The position numbers and the translations under genes were made by a program. The notes under the pieces are model-generated. The model was not told the origin of the DNA and made no database searches. It saw nothing but the letters and a program-made list of their open reading frames with translations. A stretch of 17,621 nt of DNA from CAYNFP01 sp964492595 (GTDB lineage: Bacteria > Bacillota_I > Bacilli_A > RF39 > UBA660): assembly GCA_964492595.1 (NCBI GenBank), contig CAZBKY010000014.1, forward strand, positions 1 to 17,621. The letters run 5' to 3'. Shown here in pieces: positions 15,660 through 17,621 of the stretch; positions within the stretch are counted from its first letter, which is position 1; every line of letters starts with the position of its first letter.

Positions 15660-16733
15660 CTAGTGTTTTTTTAAATATGAATCAATAAATAAACTTATAT
15701 CTCCATCAAGAACTTTCTTTACGTTGGGGGTTTCAGCTCCCGTTCTAACATCTTTAACCAAAGTATAGGGACACATTACATAGCTTCTAATCGCACTTCC
15801 AAAATTAACATCCATTACACTTCCTTTTAAGTTTTTTAATTTATCATCAAATTTTTCTTTTTCGAGTATATAAAGTTTACTTTTTAAAATCTCCATTGCT
15901 TTTTCTTTGTTTTTTATCTGGCTTCTTTCATTTTGTACACTAACTATTATATTTGTAGGTATGTGTGTAATTCTTACTGCAGAATCTGTTGTATTAACAC
16001 TTTGACCCCCGGCGCCTGAACTCCTATAAACATCTATTTTTAAATCTCCTTCTTTAATTTCTATATTTGTATTTTTTTCAATTTCAGGGGTAACTAGGAC
16101 AGATGCAAAAGATGTATGTCTTCTTTTCCCTGAATCAAATGGACTAATTCTGACTAATCTATGAACTCCTGTTTCTCCTTTTAATTTCCCAAAGGCATAT
16201 TTTCCTTTTATGTATATAAATGCTCCTTTTATGCCGACTTCTTCTCCAGGCTGTTCATTAATTATTTCATACTTGAAATTATTATCACTAAAATATCTTG
16301 TATACATTCTATAAATCATATCAGCCCAGTCATTTGATTCTGTACCGCCTGCACCACTGTGTATTTCCATATATGCATTATTATTATCATATTCTCCATA
16401 AAATAGCGTTTCGATCTCAAGATTATCTATCAATTCACTTATACCGCTTACTTCAAGCTCTATATCTTTAGTCTCCTCTTCACTTGATATATCAAACAAT
16501 TCTAAAGCATTATCAAGTCTTGAGTCAAGTTCCTCTGTAAGCAATATATAATAATTTAAATCCTTTATCTCTTCCATAATTTTATTAGCATAATCTATAT
16601 CTTTCCAAAAATTTTCTGACATAGAAATAGCATTTAAATCTTTAAGCTTCATCTTTTTATCTTCTACTTTTAATATTTCACACAAATAATTTAATTTGTC
16701 TTTTAATTCAATTATTTTCTTTTCTATATCCAT
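15660..16733 (-). CDS. prfB: Peptide chain release factor 2, no programmed frameshift
   Basis: RF2 recognises UGA and UAA in the ribosomal A site and triggers peptide release. The 357-residue protein contains the SPF tripeptide at 197-199 (VRISPFDSGKR), which identifies RF2 rather than RF1, and the catalytic GGQ at 242-244 (SSGAGGQSVN). The N-terminal coiled part (LNYLCEILKVEDKK) aligns with the site where most RF2 genes have an in-frame UGA and a +1 shift (CUU UGA C); here the frame is continuous, with TTG TGT GAA at that place. The autoregulatory circuit is therefore absent. The ribosome site is GAAGG. It commonly follows secA; here a small repeat protein lies between. Its stop codon is TAG. 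Confidence 0.96.
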   Translation of the reverse strand: MDIEKKIIELKDKLNYLCEILKVEDKKMKLKDLNAISMSENFWKDIDYANKIMEEIKDLNYYILLTEELDSRLDNALELFDISSEEETKDIELEVSGISELIDNLEIETLFYGEYDNNNAYMEIHSGAGGTESNDWADMIYRMYTRYFSDNNFKYEIINEQPGEEVGIKGAFIYIKGKYAFGKLKGETGVHRLVRISPFDSGKRRHTSFASVLVTPEIEKNTNIEIKEGDLKIDVYRSSGAGGQSVNTTDSAVRITHIPTNIIVSVQNERSQIKNKEKAMEILKSKLYILEKEKFDDKLKNLKGSVMDVNFGSAIRSYVMCPYTLVKDVRTGAETPNVKKVLDGDISLFIDSYLKKH

Positions 16734-16750
16734 AACAACCTTCTCTTTTA

Positions 16751-16779
16751 AATATAATATATTTTTTTGTTTTATTCAA
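16751..16779 (-). promoter_or_regulatory. Candidate sigma-A promoter for prfB
   Basis: TTGAAT (16779-16774) and TATATT (16756-16751) on the minus strand with a 17-base spacer, 17 bases upstream of the prfB ATG. It follows a good terminator of the upstream gene, so a separate promoter is needed, which supports the call. Confidence 0.5.
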
Positions 16780-16859
16780 TTAAAAAAGTAAACACTTTAA
16801 ATTAATATTTAGAAGAATAAAATATACTGATTTTGTTTTTTGATTTTAATAAAAAGGTT

Positions 16860-16883
16860 AAAAAAAGAAGATTTTTTATCTTC
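16860..16883 (-). terminator. Intrinsic terminator of the 110-residue protein gene
   Basis: GAAGAT (16883-16878) and ATCTTC (16872-16867) form a perfect 6-bp stem with a five-base loop, followed by seven T residues (16866-16860) on the minus strand. The stop codon TAA (16878-16876) lies inside the hairpin, so the last codons form part of the stem. Confidence 0.8.
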
Positions 16884-17208
16884 CTCTTTTCTCTTCCGTT
16901 TCACTACCAAGGAGTTGTACTGGATTATACCTCTTATCCACTGCTCGTTTTAGCCACTCGTAAAAAGTTATGTTTTCCATACCCATCACGCTTTCTTTTC
17001 TAAAACATGTTTCTAAAGTTTGCCTTGGCTCTCCTATTTGTTTACAAAGAGATTCTATTTTTATGTCCTGTTTTTTTCCCAACCATTCTTTAAATGTTAT
17101 ATTTCCCAATTTTTTTAAAGTAATTTCTTTTAGAAATTCAGTAAATAGGACATTCTCGGGTTCTCCTAATTGATTACAAGCTCTAGATATAATTTCTTCT
17201 TCTGACAT
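16876..17208 (-). CDS. Small protein with two tandem repeats, function unknown
   Basis: I do not recognise this family. The 110-residue product is made of two copies of a roughly 33-residue unit: residues 11-43 and 55-86. Shared positions include C.Q.GEP, a leucine and phenylalanine, KE, and the ending NITF.EWL; 16 positions are identical with one single-residue gap. The first half of each unit (for example SLCKQIGEPRQTLETCF) could form a helix-turn-helix, but this is only a pattern impression. The C-terminal tail is charged (SETEEKRGR). It is soluble, without signal or membrane segments. A clear GAGGAGAT ribosome site, a near-consensus promoter and a terminator overlapping the stop make it a monocistronic, well-expressed unit between secA and prfB. 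A DNA-binding or adaptor role is speculative. Confidence 0.75.
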   Translation of the reverse strand: MSEEEIISRACNQLGEPENVLFTEFLKEITLKKLGNITFKEWLGKKQDIKIESLCKQIGEPRQTLETCFRKESVMGMENITFYEWLKRAVDKRYNPVQLLGSETEEKRGR

Positions 17209-17236
17209 TTATACTCATCTCCTCTTCTTTAATTCA

Positions 17237-17266
17237 ATTATATATACGCACACAAATGAATGTCAA
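17237..17266 (-). promoter_or_regulatory. Consensus sigma-A promoter for the 110-residue protein gene
   Basis: A perfect TTGACA (17266-17261) and a perfect TATAAT (17242-17237) on the minus strand, 18 bases apart (16 if the overlapping TATATA is used). The start codon is 28 bases downstream of the -10. This is the best promoter in the window. Confidence 0.75.
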
Positions 17267-17277
17267 TGATGTATATA
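17241..17277. repeat. Inverted TATATAC arms around the promoter spacer
   Basis: TATATAC (17241-17247) and GTATATA (17271-17277) are perfect 7-base inverted arms, 23 bases apart, that bracket the -35 element and overlap the -10 of the promoter. They could be operator half-sites. AT-rich composition makes a chance origin possible. Confidence 0.35.
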
Positions 17278-17336
17278 TTTTTTTACAAATTTATTTACAA
17301 AAAAACATGAAACTTTTATTTTACTTTAATTTAATA

Positions 17337-17465
17337 TTAATCTTTTAGGCATCCTATTGGAACAATAAGCACTCCATCTTTTGTTGTATATGCATCATTT
17401 ATACAAAAAGCACAATACATTTTTTATAATTTCGTGGCATTCTGTTTTAATATTTCTTGGTACAT
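17337..17465 (-). pseudogene. Degenerate small reading frame between secA and the repeat protein gene
   Basis: One minus-strand frame reads MYQEILKQNATKL, a TAA, KM, then YCAFCINDAYTTKDGVLIVP, ending shortly after at TAA 17339-17337. The second part alone is a 27-codon frame from ATG 17420. The amino-acid composition of the second part looks protein-like, in contrast to the AT-only sequence around it. It may be the remnant of a small cysteine-containing protein gene or a chance frame. No ribosome site of note. The remaining bases of the 330-base gap (17209-17538) hold the promoter described separately and otherwise AT-rich sequence without visible genes. Confidence 0.25.
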
Positions 17466-17538
17466 TTTATATTTATGATATTTTTTTTAAATCTCTGCAT
17501 TATTTTTTTAATTGTTAAAAAGGGTCTTTTATTTAGTT

Positions 17539-17621
17539 TTACCTTCCGCAACAGTGCTTATATTTTTTGCCACTTCCACAAGGACATGAGTCATTTCTTC
17601 CGATTTTAGGACTTGATTTTT
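17539..17621 (-). CDS. secA: Protein translocase subunit SecA, C-terminal fragment
   Basis: Only the last 27 codons are in the window. They encode a lysine/serine linker and then GRNDSCPCGSGKKYKHCCGR before the stop at 17541-17539. The CxCx8CC pattern is the SEC-C zinc-binding motif found at the C-terminus of SecA, where it contacts SecB or the ribosome. SEC-C also occurs on other proteins (for example some methionine aminopeptidases and UPF0149/YecA-like proteins), but the linkage to prfB, a common secA neighbour, favours SecA. The gene continues beyond the right edge. Confidence 0.75.
   Translation of the reverse strand, partial: KSSPKIGRNDSCPCGSGKKYKHCCGR

Noticed and set aside
17525..17538. 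AAAAG/CTTTT hairpin after secA
   Set aside because: Five AT-dominated pairs around a three-base loop with no proper T-run beyond the stem; insufficient to name a terminator.
1..17621. CRISPR array, tRNA, rRNA, insertion sequence or prophage
   Set aside because: No regularly spaced repeats of suitable length, no cloverleaf-like sequence, no transposase or phage gene and no terminal inverted repeats were found when reading both strands.

Overview
The window looks like chromosomal DNA of a very AT-rich, low-GC Gram-positive bacterium of the Bacillota, most likely a Clostridia-type lineage. The evidence is gene content: a complete Spo0A, WhiA, an FtsEX pair with a PcsB/CwlO-like hydrolase, a YitT family protein, a TGS-domain nucleoside kinase and a classical gap-pgk-tpi-gpmI set. 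TGA is used as a stop codon (for example at the end of the AAA ATPase and of pgk), so the code is standard. I cannot name a genus from sequence alone. Nearly everything is on the minus strand; clpP is the only convincing plus-strand gene.

Reading in the direction of transcription (right to left): the 3' end of secA (SEC-C zinc motif only) enters at the right edge. It is followed by about 330 bases without an intact gene, which hold a degenerate small reading frame and a strong sigma-A type promoter. That promoter drives a 110-residue protein of unknown function built from two copies of the same repeat. Next come prfB (without the usual programmed frameshift) and a YitT-family membrane protein. 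A tight operon follows: ftsE, ftsX, an M23 endopeptidase with a long coiled coil, and whiA. clpP runs in the opposite direction and its stop codon overlaps that of whiA.

The left half is a glycolytic cluster with unusual passengers: nucleoside kinase, gap, two surface-protein genes, pgk, tpiA (start codon overlaps the pgk stop), spo0A, a DUF4143-type AAA ATPase, and gpmI. The four glycolytic enzymes cover triose phosphate interconversion and the route from glyceraldehyde 3-phosphate to 2-phosphoglycerate.

The two surface-protein genes (5915-7492) resemble TasA/camelysin proteins; the first also carries a BspA-like leucine-rich repeat domain. Both are broken by single-base differences in homopolymer runs (two in the first gene, one in the second). 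Correcting these three positions gives open frames of 339 and 185 codons joined by a TAATG stop/start overlap. The rest of the window shows no comparable breakage in a recognised gene.

The observations I rate highest are a 10-bp periodic array of TTGTC elements upstream of spo0A that resembles 0A boxes, the frameshifted surface-protein pair, the tandem-repeat 110-residue protein, and the ftsE-ftsX-M23-whiA operon. I found no CRISPR array, tRNA, rRNA or insertion sequence.
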